Shown: piece after piece, positions 10,884-19,308 of the stretch
How positions within the stretch are numbered: position 1 is the first letter of the stretch
Layout: each line of letters begins with the position of its first letter
DNA from: Kocuria carniphila
Lineage (GTDB): Bacteria; Actinomycetota; Actinomycetes; Actinomycetales; Micrococcaceae
NCBI RefSeq assembly: GCF_004136555.1
Contig: NZ_NOIT01000002.1
Span: 124,001 to 188,000, forward strand
Direction of reading: 5' to 3'
DNA length: 64,000 nucleotides
The notes under the pieces: model-generated
What the model saw: only the letters and a program-made list of their open reading frames with translations
Database searches by the model: none
What the model was told of the DNA's origin: nothing
Program-made: the position numbers and the translations under genes

Positions 10884-12424
10884 GCGCTGTTCTCCTGGGT
10901 GGCAGGTGTCTGAGGTTCGGTCTCGTTCAGCTCGTGGTGCTTCGCCGACGGCGCTGAGCTGCCCGGCGCTTCAAGCACGGCCTTTCCGAGCTTGTCGGCT
11001 TCGGGCAGGGGAGTGGGGTACGTGCCGGAGAAGCATGCGGTGCACAGGATCTCCCGCGGCTGCTTGGTCGCCTCGACCATGCCTTCCTGAGAGATGTACC
11101 CCAAGGAATCGGCACCCAGCGAGGCGCGGATGTCTTCCACTGCCAGCCCGTTGGCGATCAGCTCCGCACGCGAAGCGAAGTCGATGCCGTAGAAGCACGG
11201 CCACTTGATGGGCGGGGATGAGATCCGAATGTGGATTTCCGCCGCACCGGCTTCGCGCAGCATGCGCACCAGTGCACGCTGGGTGTTGCCGCGCACGATC
11301 GAGTCGTCCACGACGATCAGCTTCTTGCCCGCGACGATCGAACGCAGCGGGTTGAGCTTGAGCCGGATGCCCAGTTGTCGGATGGTGTCCGAGGGCTGAA
11401 TGAACGTGCGTCCGACATATGAGTTCTTGACCAGGCCGTGACCGAACGGAATACCGGCTGCCTCCGCGTAGCCGATGGCCGCGGGGGTTCCGGACTCCGG
11501 GGTGGGCATGACCAGATCGGCCTCGACCGCGTGCTCGCGAGCCAATTGGCGGCCCATTTCCACGCGGGATTCGTACACGGAGCGGCCGTTGATGGTGGTG
11601 TCCGGGCGGGCCAGGTACACGTACTCGAACACGCAACCCGCGCGCTTGGGTTCGGCGAATTGACGGGTGCGCAGGCCGTTCTCGTCCACGGCAATGAACT
11701 CGCCGGGCTCGATCTCGCGAACCAGCGAGGCGCCGACGATGTCCAGGGCGGCGGTCTCGGAAGCGACCACCCAGCCGCGCTCCAATCGACCCAGCACCAG
11801 CGGGCGGATGCCCTGGGGGTCGCGAGCGGCGTAGAGCGTGGTCTCGTCCATGAAGGACAAGCAGAAGGAGCCGGTGAGCTTGGGCAGCAGGTGCATGGCG
11901 GCGTCCTCGAGCGAATTATGAGGATGCTCCGCCAGCAAGGCCGTGATCAGCGCGGTGTCCGTGGTGTTGCCCTGGGCCATTTCGCCGCGCGACGGGAAAC
12001 CGGACTTGTCGATCAGCTGGTCGTACAGCTCAGCCGAGTTGGTCAGGTTGCCGTTGTGCGCCAACGCCACGGTTCCGTGCGGGGTGGCACCCAGCGTCGG
12101 TTGTGCGTTGGCCCAGTGCGATCCACCCGTGGTGGAGTAGCGGCAGTGGCCCACGGCCACGTGCCCCTGAAGGGTGTTCAGGACGGTCTCGTCGAAGACC
12201 TGGGAGACGAGACCCATGTCCTTGTAGACCGAGATACGGTCGCCGCTGGACGTGGCAATACCCGCGGACTCCTGCCCGCGGTGCTGCAACGCGTAGAGAC
12301 CGTAATACGCAAGTTTGGCTACGTCCTCGCCGGGGGCCCACACACCGAAAACGCCGCACGCGTCCTGGGGGCCTTTTTCGCCGGGGAAGATGTCATGAGT
12401 GAGTTTTCCATCGGATCGAACCAC
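10880..12424 (-). CDS. purF: Amidophosphoribosyltransferase
   Basis: A 514-residue enzyme catalysing the first committed step of purine synthesis, PRPP plus glutamine to phosphoribosylamine. The catalytic N-terminal Cys is residue 23 in DACGVFGVW, so a 22-residue propeptide must be removed, as in Bacillus PurF. The Ntn-hydrolase domain includes YALQHRGQESAGIA and GHCRYSTTG. The phosphoribosyltransferase PRPP loop reads LIVVDDSIVRGNT. The iron-sulfur-type Cys residues of the Bacillus enzyme are partly matched by CVFEYVYLARPD, WPCFYGIDF and CTACFSGTYP. The start is GTG without a strong ribosome-binding site. purM overlaps the stop. An upstream membrane-protein gene ends 12 bases before the start. 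Confidence 0.97.
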   Translation of the reverse strand: MVRSDGKLTHDIFPGEKGPQDACGVFGVWAPGEDVAKLAYYGLYALQHRGQESAGIATSSGDRISVYKDMGLVSQVFDETVLNTLQGHVAVGHCRYSTTGGSHWANAQPTLGATPHGTVALAHNGNLTNSAELYDQLIDKSGFPSRGEMAQGNTTDTALITALLAEHPHNSLEDAAMHLLPKLTGSFCLSFMDETTLYAARDPQGIRPLVLGRLERGWVVASETAALDIVGASLVREIEPGEFIAVDENGLRTRQFAEPKRAGCVFEYVYLARPDTTINGRSVYESRVEMGRQLAREHAVEADLVMPTPESGTPAAIGYAEAAGIPFGHGLVKNSYVGRTFIQPSDTIRQLGIRLKLNPLRSIVAGKKLIVVDDSIVRGNTQRALVRMLREAGAAEIHIRISSPPIKWPCFYGIDFASRAELIANGLAVEDIRASLGADSLGYISQEGMVEATKQPREILCTACFSGTYPTPLPEADKLGKAVLEAPGSSAPSAKHHELNETEPQTPATQENSA

Positions 12425-12436
12425 AACAGCAGTGTC

Positions 12437-12778
12437 TCACGATCCGGGGCGGTCACCACTGTCGTGTACGTCATCAACCTGTGCGGTGACATCGCGGGTG
12501 CGCTTGAGCGAAATCTTGTCGACGATCAATGACACGACCGAGCCAAGGCCTGCGCCGACCACCAGGCCGATGACCAGGAAGAACCCCATGATGGAGCCGC
12601 GGGTGTAGAACTGGGATTCCGGACCCAGCAACCCGAACAGGACGCCGGCCACGGCACCCAGAATCGCACCGGTGATGAGGAATGCGAGCAGATTGGGAGC
12701 GCGGCGAATGGTCATCTTCTCTTCGCGCGAAGGCTCGTCGGATGCGTGTTCGGGGGTGGTGTGGGGCATGGAACTCAT
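12437..12778 (-). CDS. Small two-helix membrane protein upstream of purF, unknown function
   Basis: A 113-residue protein, taking ATG 12778 (MSSMPHTTPEHASD) as the start; the longer frame is unlikely. A hydrophilic acidic N-terminus is followed by two glycine-rich membrane segments, LLAFLITGAILGAVAGVLFGLL and a second ending VVGAGLGSVVSLIV, then a charged tail. A similar protein lies beside purF in many Micrococcales. Nothing in it shows an enzymatic role. Confidence 0.8.
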   Translation of the reverse strand: MSSMPHTTPEHASDEPSREEKMTIRRAPNLLAFLITGAILGAVAGVLFGLLGPESQFYTRGSIMGFFLVIGLVVGAGLGSVVSLIVDKISLKRTRDVTAQVDDVHDSGDRPGS

Positions 12779-12857
12779 GGGTTCCAGGCTATCGCGGGTT
12801 CGCCGTGACCGCTCACACCAGCGCTGGCGGGGGACCGGGGGTTTGCTGACAACCCGG

Positions 12858-13223
12858 TCAGCTGAACAGCGGTAGCCAGTCCGAGAGGTCGGTTCTGGTT
12901 CCCGACGCCGCCACGGTCCCGTTCCCCACGGCGCTCGCCCAGTCGAGTTGTCCGGTGGCCAGCCGGAGCCAGGTGAGAGCATCGGTCTCCACCACGTTCG
13001 GGGGAGTACCGCGCGTGTGCCGAGGCCCGGCCACGCACTGGGTCACACCGAACGGGGGTACGCGTACTTCCACCGAGTTGCCCTCGGCGCGGGTTGCCAG
13101 CTCTTCCAAGCAGTAGCGCACGGCCAACGCCGTGGTCTTACGCGGTGTCGATTCGGGGTCCTGACGCCACTGGGTCAGTGCCAGGGTGCCGTCCGCGGGA
13201 TTGATCTTGCGACGCACGCTCAC
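12858..13223 (-). CDS. Sterol-carrier-family (SCP2-like) protein
   Basis: A 121-residue protein, MSVRRKINPADGTLALTQWR onward, with the VRYCLEELATRAEGNSVEVRV strand-helix pattern and WLRLATGQLDWASAVGNGTV near the end. The latter matches the SCP2/MDMPI C-terminal fold, in which a 'threshold' segment of this form closes a lipid pocket. The family is regularly found near purF in actinobacteria and has no assigned role there. It ends about 80 bases before the membrane-protein gene. Confidence 0.8.
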   Translation of the reverse strand: MSVRRKINPADGTLALTQWRQDPESTPRKTTALAVRYCLEELATRAEGNSVEVRVPPFGVTQCVAGPRHTRGTPPNVVETDALTWLRLATGQLDWASAVGNGTVAASGTRTDLSDWLPLFS

Positions 13224-13321
13224 GGTGCAGTGCCTCCAGGAATAGGTGCGACATGGCTGGTGCGGAACAGTTCGCGACAGCTCGGGTCAAGACGGCGTGG
13301 GACAGAGGATGAGTGTGCGGG

Positions 13322-14323
13322 TCAGGCGAGCAGGTCCAGAACGGGACGCGCGAGCTTGATGGCCCCCACGGGTTTCCCGGCCCCGGTAATGGGGCGCAGG
13401 ACCTTGTCCAGGACGCGAGCGACGTCGTCGGAGGAAATGGCACCTACCTGGGCGAGGAGTGTGAGGCCCACCAGCGCATTGGCTCGAGAGGAACCGTCGA
13501 GCATCTTGATGGCCACGGACCAGCCGCTACGCGTGCCCAGACCCAGCACACCTTCCGCGCCGAGCTTGGTGATCACGTCGAGTTCCTCCATGATCACGGT
13601 GTTGGAGCGGCCGGGGCCTTGAACGTATTCGGGGTAGTCGAGCATGGAGGTCGCGACCGTGGCGGCGCGGGCGTCGGCCTGAATATTACGTGCCGCGCGG
13701 CCCAGCGTGGAGTACATGCGAGCCAGGCCGGTAAGCGTGAGGGCGGTAAGCGGTGCACCGCAACCGTCGATGCCCACGTGCTGGACCTGTTCACCGGAGA
13801 AGTCCTCGATGGTCTCGACCACGAGCTTCTGCAGCGGGTGCTGCGGATCCAGGTAGCTGTCCAGGGGCCATTCGTTGACCACGCAGGCCCACAAGAAGGC
13901 CGCGTGCTTGCCCGAGCAGTTCATGCACATGCGGTTCTTGCCACGCTCGGTGCGGATCAGCCAGGCGCGGGTGTCCTCGTCCTGCGGCCAGTCCTTCGGG
14001 CACTGCAGGGAGTCTGGGGTCAGGCCTGCCGCCTTGAGGATGGAACTCACGGCGTCCAGATGGTCGAACGTACCGGTGTGGGAGGCGGCTGCGATGGCCA
14101 CCTGATCCCCGCGCAACGGCGCGCCGGCCTTCATGGAGGCGATGGCCTGGAACGGTTTGAGCGTTGAGCGGGGGAAGATCAGTTCGTCCGGGGCGCCCAG
14201 TGACAGGGCCACGGAGCCATCGGGTGCCAACACCACGGCCGAGCCGCGATGCCGGGATTCCACGAACCCGCTGCGCTCCACCTCGGCGAGATCGACGGCC
14301 TGTTCAGAACTGAATGTGTGCAT
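13322..14323 (-). CDS. Asparaginase (AnsA/Rhizobium type II-like, PF06089)
   Basis: A 333-residue protein related to the thermolabile Rhizobium etli asparaginase, which hydrolyses L-asparagine to aspartate and ammonia. Visible family blocks are RSTLKPFQAIA near residue 50 (Ser and Lys in the active site), AASHTGTFDHLDAV, the cysteine-containing MCMNCSGKHAAFLWAC near residue 130, and VGIDGCGAPLTALTLTGLAR. The length is normal. It is divergent from purD with 71 bases between the starts and convergent with nothing. Activity is inferred from the family only. Confidence 0.9.
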   Translation of the reverse strand: MHTFSSEQAVDLAEVERSGFVESRHRGSAVVLAPDGSVALSLGAPDELIFPRSTLKPFQAIASMKAGAPLRGDQVAIAAASHTGTFDHLDAVSSILKAAGLTPDSLQCPKDWPQDEDTRAWLIRTERGKNRMCMNCSGKHAAFLWACVVNEWPLDSYLDPQHPLQKLVVETIEDFSGEQVQHVGIDGCGAPLTALTLTGLARMYSTLGRAARNIQADARAATVATSMLDYPEYVQGPGRSNTVIMEELDVITKLGAEGVLGLGTRSGWSVAIKMLDGSSRANALVGLTLLAQVGAISSDDVARVLDKVLRPITGAGKPVGAIKLARPVLDLLA

Positions 14324-14357
14324 GAAGTCCAGTATGTCAGCGCGATCATGCGAAACG

Positions 14358-14394
14358 TTGGAGTAGGTGGACCCAGTGCCGATACGCTGAGCAC
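14358..14394 (+). promoter_or_regulatory. Putative leaderless promoter of purD
   Basis: TTGGAG (14358-14363) and TACGCT (14383-14388) are separated by 19 bases. The GTG start of purD comes six bases after the -10, and no Shine-Dalgarno sequence is present. Together this points to a transcript that begins at the start codon. The spacing is a little long. Confidence 0.5.
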
Positions 14395-15690
14395 GTGAAG
14401 GTTTTGGTGGTGGGCCCAGGCGGCCGAGAACACGCGATAATCAAGTCCCTGCTGGCAGATCCCAAGGTCAGTGAAGTCCACGCTGCGCCAGGTAACGCCG
14501 GGATCGCCCAGGATGTCCCCGTGCACGCCGTCAACGCGCAGGATCCCGAGGCGGTCACCGAGCTGGCTCGCCAACTGCATGCGGATCTCGTGGTCGTGGG
14601 CCCCGAGGCGCCACTGGTCGCGGGCGTGGGGGATGCCCTGCGCGCGGCCGGCTTCCCGGTGTTCGGGCCCTCCAAGGATGCCGCGCACATCGAAGGCTCC
14701 AAGGCGTTCGCCAAGGAGATCATGTCCGCCGCCAATGTGCCCACCGCGCGTGCCGTGGCCACCTCCGACATGGCCGACGTGCGCGAGGCGCTCACTGAGT
14801 TCGGCGCCCCGCACGTGGTCAAGGACGACGGTCTGGCCGCGGGTAAGGGCGTGGTGGTCACGGACGAGCGTGACCGCGCAGAAGCCCATGCCCGCGAGTG
14901 CATCGAGGCCGGCGGCGCGGTGGTGATCGAGGAGTTCCTGGACGGCCCTGAGGTCTCCTTGTTCGTCATCACCGACGGTGAGCGCGTGGTTCCGTTGATC
15001 CCCGCGCAGGACTTCAAGCGCGTGCGCGACAACGACCAGGGCCCCAATACCGGTGGCATGGGTGCTTACACGCCTCTGGGCTGGCTGCCCGAGGGCTTCA
15101 CGCACGAGGTCGTCGAGCGCGTGGCTCGGCCCGTGGTCAACGAATTACGACGCCGCGGCGCACCCTTTGTAGGCGTGCTCTACTGCGGCCTGGCGGTCAC
15201 CAAGCGCGGCGTGCAGGTCATCGAGTTCAACGCGCGTTTCGGAGACCCCGAGACGCAGTCCGTGCTGGCAATGCTCGAATCCCCGCTCGGGGAGCTCATG
15301 CTCGACGCCGCGCAGGGTCGCCTTTCCGAGGACCGAGCGCTGCAGTGGAAGCCCGGCGCATCCGTGACCGTGGTGCTTGCCGCCCAGAACTACCCCGGCG
15401 CCCCGCGCAAGGGCGACGTCATCACCGGGCTGGAGCAGGTCGGGACCGTGGACGAGACCCACGTGATCCATGCCGGCACCGCCACGAATGACGCAGGAGA
15501 GGTTGTTTCCGCAGGTGGCCGCGTGCTGGCCGTGGTGTCCCACGGGGCGGACCTCAACGAAGCGCGTGAGCGTGGTTATCGTGGGATGGAAGTGATCTCC
15601 CTCCCCGGCGCGCACTACCGCAGCGACATTGCGCTCGCTGCTGCCGAGGGGCGCATCACCTTCCCGACCACAGCTGAGGAGCAAGCATGA
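14395..15690 (+). CDS. purD: Phosphoribosylamine-glycine ligase (GAR synthetase)
   Basis: A 431-residue ATP-grasp enzyme joining phosphoribosylamine and glycine, step 2 of purine synthesis. It starts VKVLVVGPGGREHAIIKSL, the nucleotide-like N-domain with GGREHA. GPEAPLVAGVGDALRAAG and GKGVVVTDERDRA follow. The metal-binding PNTGGMGAYTP and FNARFGDPETQ lie in the ATP-grasp domain. The length is normal. It overlaps purC by 4 bases. Confidence 0.97.
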   Translation: MKVLVVGPGGREHAIIKSLLADPKVSEVHAAPGNAGIAQDVPVHAVNAQDPEAVTELARQLHADLVVVGPEAPLVAGVGDALRAAGFPVFGPSKDAAHIEGSKAFAKEIMSAANVPTARAVATSDMADVREALTEFGAPHVVKDDGLAAGKGVVVTDERDRAEAHARECIEAGGAVVIEEFLDGPEVSLFVITDGERVVPLIPAQDFKRVRDNDQGPNTGGMGAYTPLGWLPEGFTHEVVERVARPVVNELRRRGAPFVGVLYCGLAVTKRGVQVIEFNARFGDPETQSVLAMLESPLGELMLDAAQGRLSEDRALQWKPGASVTVVLAAQNYPGAPRKGDVITGLEQVGTVDETHVIHAGTATNDAGEVVSAGGRVLAVVSHGADLNEARERGYRGMEVISLPGAHYRSDIALAAAEGRITFPTTAEEQA

Positions 15691-16658
15691 GTGAGCACCC
15701 CGCACCGCTCGAGATCCCCGGGTGGAAGCACGCCTATACGGGCAAAGTTCGTGAACTCTACATTCCGGACGAATCCCGCCTGCGCGCTACTGGCGTGGCC
15801 ATCAACGACAACGCCGAGTATCGCGCCGGATCCGTGCTGGTGGTCGCAAGTGATCGGATTTCCGCTTTCGACCAGGTGCTGCCCACCGAGATCCCGGACA
15901 AGGGCATCATCCTGAACCAGTTGTCCCTGTGGTGGTTCGAACAACTCACTGGGATTCCCAATCACATTCTCACGACCGACGTGCACGAGTCCGTGCGTGG
16001 TCGCGCGGTGATCTGCAAGAACCTGTCCATGTTCCCGGTCGAGAACATTGTGCGCGGTTATCTGACCGGCTCCGGCCTCAAGGATTACAACGCATCGGGG
16101 TCGATCTGCGGCGTGAAGTTGCCCGAGGGCCTGGAAGATGGTGATCGGTTGGAAAACCCCATCTTCACCCCCACCGGCAAGGCGGAACTGGGCGAACACG
16201 ACGAACCCATCACCTTCCAGGAAATGGCTGATGTGGTGGGCAATGCGGTTGCCGATCGTCTCCGCGAGCTGTCGCTCAACATTTATCTCGAGGCCGAGGA
16301 GATCGCACGGGAACGCGGGATCATCGTGGCCGACACCAAGATGGAGTTCGGTCTGGACTCCTACCGCGGTGCCATCACCCTGGGTGACGAGGTTCTGACC
16401 CCGGATTCATCCCGGTTCTGGGACGCCGAGACCTACAAGCCGGGTCAGGCCCAGCCCTCGTTCGACAAGCAGTACGTTCGCGACTGGTTGCGCTCCGACG
16501 AATCCGGGTGGGACGGCAACGGGCCGGTACCGGAACTTCCCGAAGACGTGGTCGAGAAGACCCGTGCACGATACGTGGAAGCCTATGAACGACTCACCGG
16601 GCGCGCTTTCGACCCCAAGGGACCCTTCTACGAAGTCGCGGGCCCCACGGAGTACTGA
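15687..16658 (+). CDS. purC: SAICAR synthase
   Basis: A 323-residue enzyme condensing CAIR with aspartate using ATP, step 7 (bacterial numbering) of purine synthesis. Motifs: GKVRELYIPDE (phosphate-binding beta strand), VASDRISAFDQVLPTEIPDK, ENIVRGYLTGSGLKDY, IIVADTKMEFGLD, and TPDSSRFWDAETYKPGQAQPSFDKQ, which holds the catalytic and substrate-binding residues. The length matches the long (yeast-like) form found in actinobacteria. It is coupled to purD through an ATGA overlap. Confidence 0.97.
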   Translation: MSEHPAPLEIPGWKHAYTGKVRELYIPDESRLRATGVAINDNAEYRAGSVLVVASDRISAFDQVLPTEIPDKGIILNQLSLWWFEQLTGIPNHILTTDVHESVRGRAVICKNLSMFPVENIVRGYLTGSGLKDYNASGSICGVKLPEGLEDGDRLENPIFTPTGKAELGEHDEPITFQEMADVVGNAVADRLRELSLNIYLEAEEIARERGIIVADTKMEFGLDSYRGAITLGDEVLTPDSSRFWDAETYKPGQAQPSFDKQYVRDWLRSDESGWDGNGPVPELPEDVVEKTRARYVEAYERLTGRAFDPKGPFYEVAGPTEY

Positions 16659-16717
16659 GCGCGCGGAGTACCAAGCGCGGGACAGCAACGCGGTCCGTGA
16701 TTTTTGATCTTGACGCC

Positions 16718-16747
16718 TTGATTCCTGAGTACTTGATTCCTGAGTAC
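16718..16747. repeat. Exact tandem duplication of a 15-base unit
   Basis: TTGATTCCTGAGTAC occurs twice head to tail (16718-16732 and 16733-16747) between the convergent purC and alkyltransferase-like genes. A shorter GAGTAC copy follows the purC stop. It is probably replication slippage in spacer DNA. Confidence 0.9.
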
Positions 16748-16790
16748 CGGGGCTCCTTGGCCGCCCTGACTGGGGTCGGGGCGTTGGATC

Positions 16791-17153
16791 CTAGCCTGCT
16801 GGGACCGCGAAGTCATCCGGTGGATCATCCCAGCGGGCGGCGCTCATCGCCACCTGTACCAAGTGGGCGTCGGTGTCCTTGAGGGGTGTGCCCTCGTTCA
16901 CGTAGTGCTCGCGGGCTGCGATCTGCAAGTGATCCGGCAGGGAGCCGTCCGCTCGAACGATCCGCCACCAGGCGACGTCGTCCCCGGCGAGACCGCGGGA
17001 CATGATGCGCGCCGCAAGCCTGGCCGAACTCAGCCCCGCGAGTTCGGCCACATCACCGTAGGACAGGACCGAACCGGGCGGTACCAAGAGGACCACGTTG
17101 CGCACTGCTCGTGCGGCGGCGTCTCCGGTGAGCGGGTAGGGCGAATCAGGCAT
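16791..17153 (-). CDS. Alkyltransferase-like (ATL/MGMT-fold) DNA-binding protein
   Basis: A 120-residue protein starting MPDSPYPLTG at ATG 17153. It has the MGMT winged-helix fold: VPPGSVLSYGDVAELAGLSSARLAARI and WWRIVRADGSLP. The Pro-Cys-His-Arg acceptor motif of true methyltransferases is absent and Trp-Trp-Arg takes its place. ATL proteins bind O6-alkylguanine and hand it to nucleotide excision repair. The start overlaps the end of the histidine kinase gene by 8 bases, which suggests one transcript. The link to the kinase has no obvious logic. Confidence 0.85.
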   Translation of the reverse strand: MPDSPYPLTGDAAARAVRNVVLLVPPGSVLSYGDVAELAGLSSARLAARIMSRGLAGDDVAWWRIVRADGSLPDHLQIAAREHYVNEGTPLKDTDAHLVQVAMSAARWDDPPDDFAVPAG

Positions 17154-18375
17154 CGCCAAAGGGGATCCGCACGTCCAGAACCCATCGATCGTCCTGGGGG
17201 CCGTAGGTGACTTCACCATTGAGCAGCGCAACGCGCTCCTGGATCCCGTGCAGACCGTAACCGGAGGTCATCGGGAACTCACCGTCATCGGACCTGTATG
17301 ACTGCTGCAGTTTGTTCTCCGTGCGGATCATCACCGAATTGGCATCCGTGGTGAGCGACAGCAGGCATGTCGAGCCCGCAGGGGCGTACTTGATGATGTT
17401 GGTGGACGCCTCCTGGAGGATGCGTGCCGCGGTACCGCGTACGGAGGTGGGCAGTTTCTCGAAACCGTCGACGGTGTTCACGGTGACCGAGAATCCGGCT
17501 GCTGTGAGACTCGCGCTCAGGGAGTCGACCAAGCTTTCCAGGGAACCGGTCGTCAAACCGGACGAGTTGTCATTGCGGCTCACAGCGCCCGGGGATTCGC
17601 GCAGAATGTGCAGCAGAGTACGCAGTTCCTGCAAGCCAGAGCGGGCCGCGTTCTCCATGGTGGAAATGGTGTCGTGCAGAACTACCGGGTCGTTCTGTCG
17701 GTGGGATCCCGCGGCCTGCATGGTCACCAGGGTGAGCTCGTGGGCGACCACGTCGTGGAGGTCACGTGCGAGCTCCAATCGTTCCTGTTCGCGCAACTGC
17801 TGGTGAGCGGCCTCGATGCTCCTCAGCCGCGCTTTGTTCTCGCGATGCTGGATCACAAAGAATCGCAACGCCACGCCGATGAGCACACCAGTCACCAGGG
17901 GCGTTCCCATGATCCACAGAACGTCCGTGGTGCTCTCCACCACCACGGCCGTGATGGTCCACGCTGCGAGGATCACGCTGTAGATGATGGTCATGACCCG
18001 AGGCAACATGCTCACCGTGGCAATGGTGACGATGACCGCGCAAATCAGGGTGAAACCGTAGTTGTGCGTGAACAGTGCGAGAGCCAATGGAACCAGAAGT
18101 AGGGCGCTCGCAATTCCCGGGCGCCACGCGATCAGTGCCAATGAGACGTAGCCCAGGATCATCTGAACGGCAATGACAACCATCGTGGCGGGGGCTTGAT
18201 CCACCGATTCCAGCGCCCGAAGATCGTCGAAGAGCGCGATGGCGGCGAAAAGTACCAGTGTGACTCGAAGCCAGACCGGGAGTGGGCTGGTGCGGTTAAA
18301 TCCCTCCCGCACTGAGGTGGAACCAGCCGGTGCGGCGATTACCACCCGCCGCAGAGTTGGGGGACGTACCGGCAC
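17146..18375 (-). CDS. NarL-type sensor histidine kinase with six membrane helices
   Basis: 409 residues from GTG 18375; GTG 18345 is an alternative, and neither has a clear ribosome-binding site. The first about 180 residues are six hydrophobic segments without an extracellular domain. The HisKA_3 motif ELARDLHDVVAHELTLVTMQ follows with the phosphorylated His near residue 206. The HATPase_c domain has ILQEASTNIIKYAPAGS (N box) and SGYGLHGIQERVALLNGEV (G box). Its 5' end lies inside the small secreted-peptide gene, so translation is probably coupled. The partner regulator is divergent at 18571. With little sensory domain outside the membrane, a membrane-associated or peptide signal is likely. 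Confidence 0.92.
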   Translation of the reverse strand: MPVRPPTLRRVVIAAPAGSTSVREGFNRTSPLPVWLRVTLVLFAAIALFDDLRALESVDQAPATMVVIAVQMILGYVSLALIAWRPGIASALLLVPLALALFTHNYGFTLICAVIVTIATVSMLPRVMTIIYSVILAAWTITAVVVESTTDVLWIMGTPLVTGVLIGVALRFFVIQHRENKARLRSIEAAHQQLREQERLELARDLHDVVAHELTLVTMQAAGSHRQNDPVVLHDTISTMENAARSGLQELRTLLHILRESPGAVSRNDNSSGLTTGSLESLVDSLSASLTAAGFSVTVNTVDGFEKLPTSVRGTAARILQEASTNIIKYAPAGSTCLLSLTTDANSVMIRTENKLQQSYRSDDGEFPMTSGYGLHGIQERVALLNGEVTYGPQDDRWVLDVRIPFGDA

Positions 18376-18548
18376 AGGACGCTACCGGGTCCCTTTTCCG
18401 CCGGGCCCTGCTGAGCACTCAAGGTGGGGCCACCCAGGGTGAACAGGAGCGAGCACGCGATCAGAGCTGCTGCGAGGGCTCGTTTGAAACTCGTCAAAGA
18501 GCCGGTTTGGTCAGCATGGATGCGGGAAATGGCATGAGGAGAGTTCAT
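18339..18548 (-). CDS. Small secreted Cys-X6-Cys peptide, candidate signalling peptide
   Basis: A 69-codon gene encoding MNSPHAISRIHADQTGSLTS, then a basic-hydrophobic signal (FKRALAAALIACSLLFTL) and a likely signal peptidase site after LSA. The predicted mature part is about 24 residues, QQGPAEKGPGSVLCRYVPQL followed by CGGW, and its two Cys could close an eight-residue ring. It overlaps the start of the histidine kinase by 37 bases and is divergent from the response regulator. A TAAACT -10-like element ends six bases before the ATG, so the message may be leaderless. I know no described family. A non-functional exported leader or a chance frame is possible, but the signal peptide and position argue for a real gene. 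Confidence 0.6.
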   Translation of the reverse strand: MNSPHAISRIHADQTGSLTSFKRALAAALIACSLLFTLGGPTLSAQQGPAEKGPGSVLCRYVPQLCGGW

Positions 18549-18570
18549 GCCATCAGTTTATGATCAGATT
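18549..18570. promoter_or_regulatory. Overlapping divergent promoters of the peptide/kinase and regulator genes
   Basis: Only 22 bases separate the two start codons. On the plus strand TATGAT (18559-18564) ends six bases before ATG 18571. On the minus strand TAAACT (18560-18555) ends six bases before ATG 18548, with TGCACA 17 bases upstream (complement of 18578-18583). Both mRNAs appear leaderless and the -10 boxes overlap, so firing of one should interfere with the other. Confidence 0.55.
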
Positions 18571-19308
18571 ATGAGTTTGTGCACCCTTATTTTGGTAGAT
18601 GACCATCCACTCATGCGTGACGCGTTGCGGAATTTATTCGATGCGGAGCCCGGTTTTCAAGTTTTGGGTGAAGCGTCGGAGGGCGCGGAGGCGGTGCAGA
18701 AATGCCTCGAGCTTGACCCGGACGTGGTGCTCATGGACATCAGAATGCCCGGAATGGATGGGATCGAGGCCACTGCTGAGATCGTTCAGCAAGCTCCGCG
18801 TTCAAAAGTTTTGGCTCTCACAACCTTTTCTACTCTGGAGTATGTTGTCCCGGCACTGAGAGCGGGTGCCTCCGGATATCTGGTCAAAGACGCCCGACAT
18901 GAAGAAATTGTTTCGGCGGTGCTGCAAGTTCGCGAGGATGAAATGACGCTGTCGCAGTCTGTGGCGAATTCGTTGGCCAACAATGTTCTCGGTGATGTGC
19001 CCGTTCCCTCGGTGCGCAGAAGTCGGAGCGCAACACCCAGTACACCGCCCGCGGCCCCCGCCGCAGCGAGCCAACAATCCTTCGTGCCGGACCTGACCGC
19101 ACGGGAACTGGAAACCCTGCGCTGGATCGCCAAGGGGCTCAACAACAATGAGATCGCGGACCAGATGAAGGTCTCCCACGGCAGCGTCAAGGCGTACGTG
19201 TCCCAGCTGTGCGACAAATTGGGTGCACGGGACCGCGTGCAGGTGTTGATCGCGGGCATCCAGAGCGGTCTGGTCGAGCCCGAACTGACCGAAGATCTGA
19301 CGCAGTGA
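18571..19308 (+). CDS. NarL/FixJ-family response regulator
   Basis: 245 residues from ATG 18571; ATG 18547 in frame is less likely. The receiver domain has LVDDHPLMRD, the phosphorylated Asp near residue 56 in VVLMDIRMPGMDGIE, and the conserved Lys in GASGYLVKDA. A Pro/Ala/Ser-rich linker at about residues 150-172 is longer than usual. The LuxR-type helix-turn-helix follows (LTARELETLRWIAKGLNNNE then IADQMKVSHGSVKAYVSQL). It pairs with the divergent kinase. The N-terminal half is visibly lower in GC than the C-terminal half. Confidence 0.93.
   Translation: MSLCTLILVDDHPLMRDALRNLFDAEPGFQVLGEASEGAEAVQKCLELDPDVVLMDIRMPGMDGIEATAEIVQQAPRSKVLALTTFSTLEYVVPALRAGASGYLVKDARHEEIVSAVLQVREDEMTLSQSVANSLANNVLGDVPVPSVRRSRSATPSTPPAAPAAASQQSFVPDLTARELETLRWIAKGLNNNEIADQMKVSHGSVKAYVSQLCDKLGARDRVQVLIAGIQSGLVEPELTEDLTQ

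Noticed and set aside
12779-12982. 68-residue N-terminal extension of the purF-adjacent membrane protein
   Set aside because: It is Arg/Trp/Pro-rich shadow-like sequence overlapping the intergenic DNA and the end of the SCP2-like gene; ATG 12778 gives a normal product.
13224-13321. Hidden small gene between the asparaginase and SCP2-like genes
   Set aside because: Under 100 bases, with no start codon and ribosome-binding site combination on either strand.
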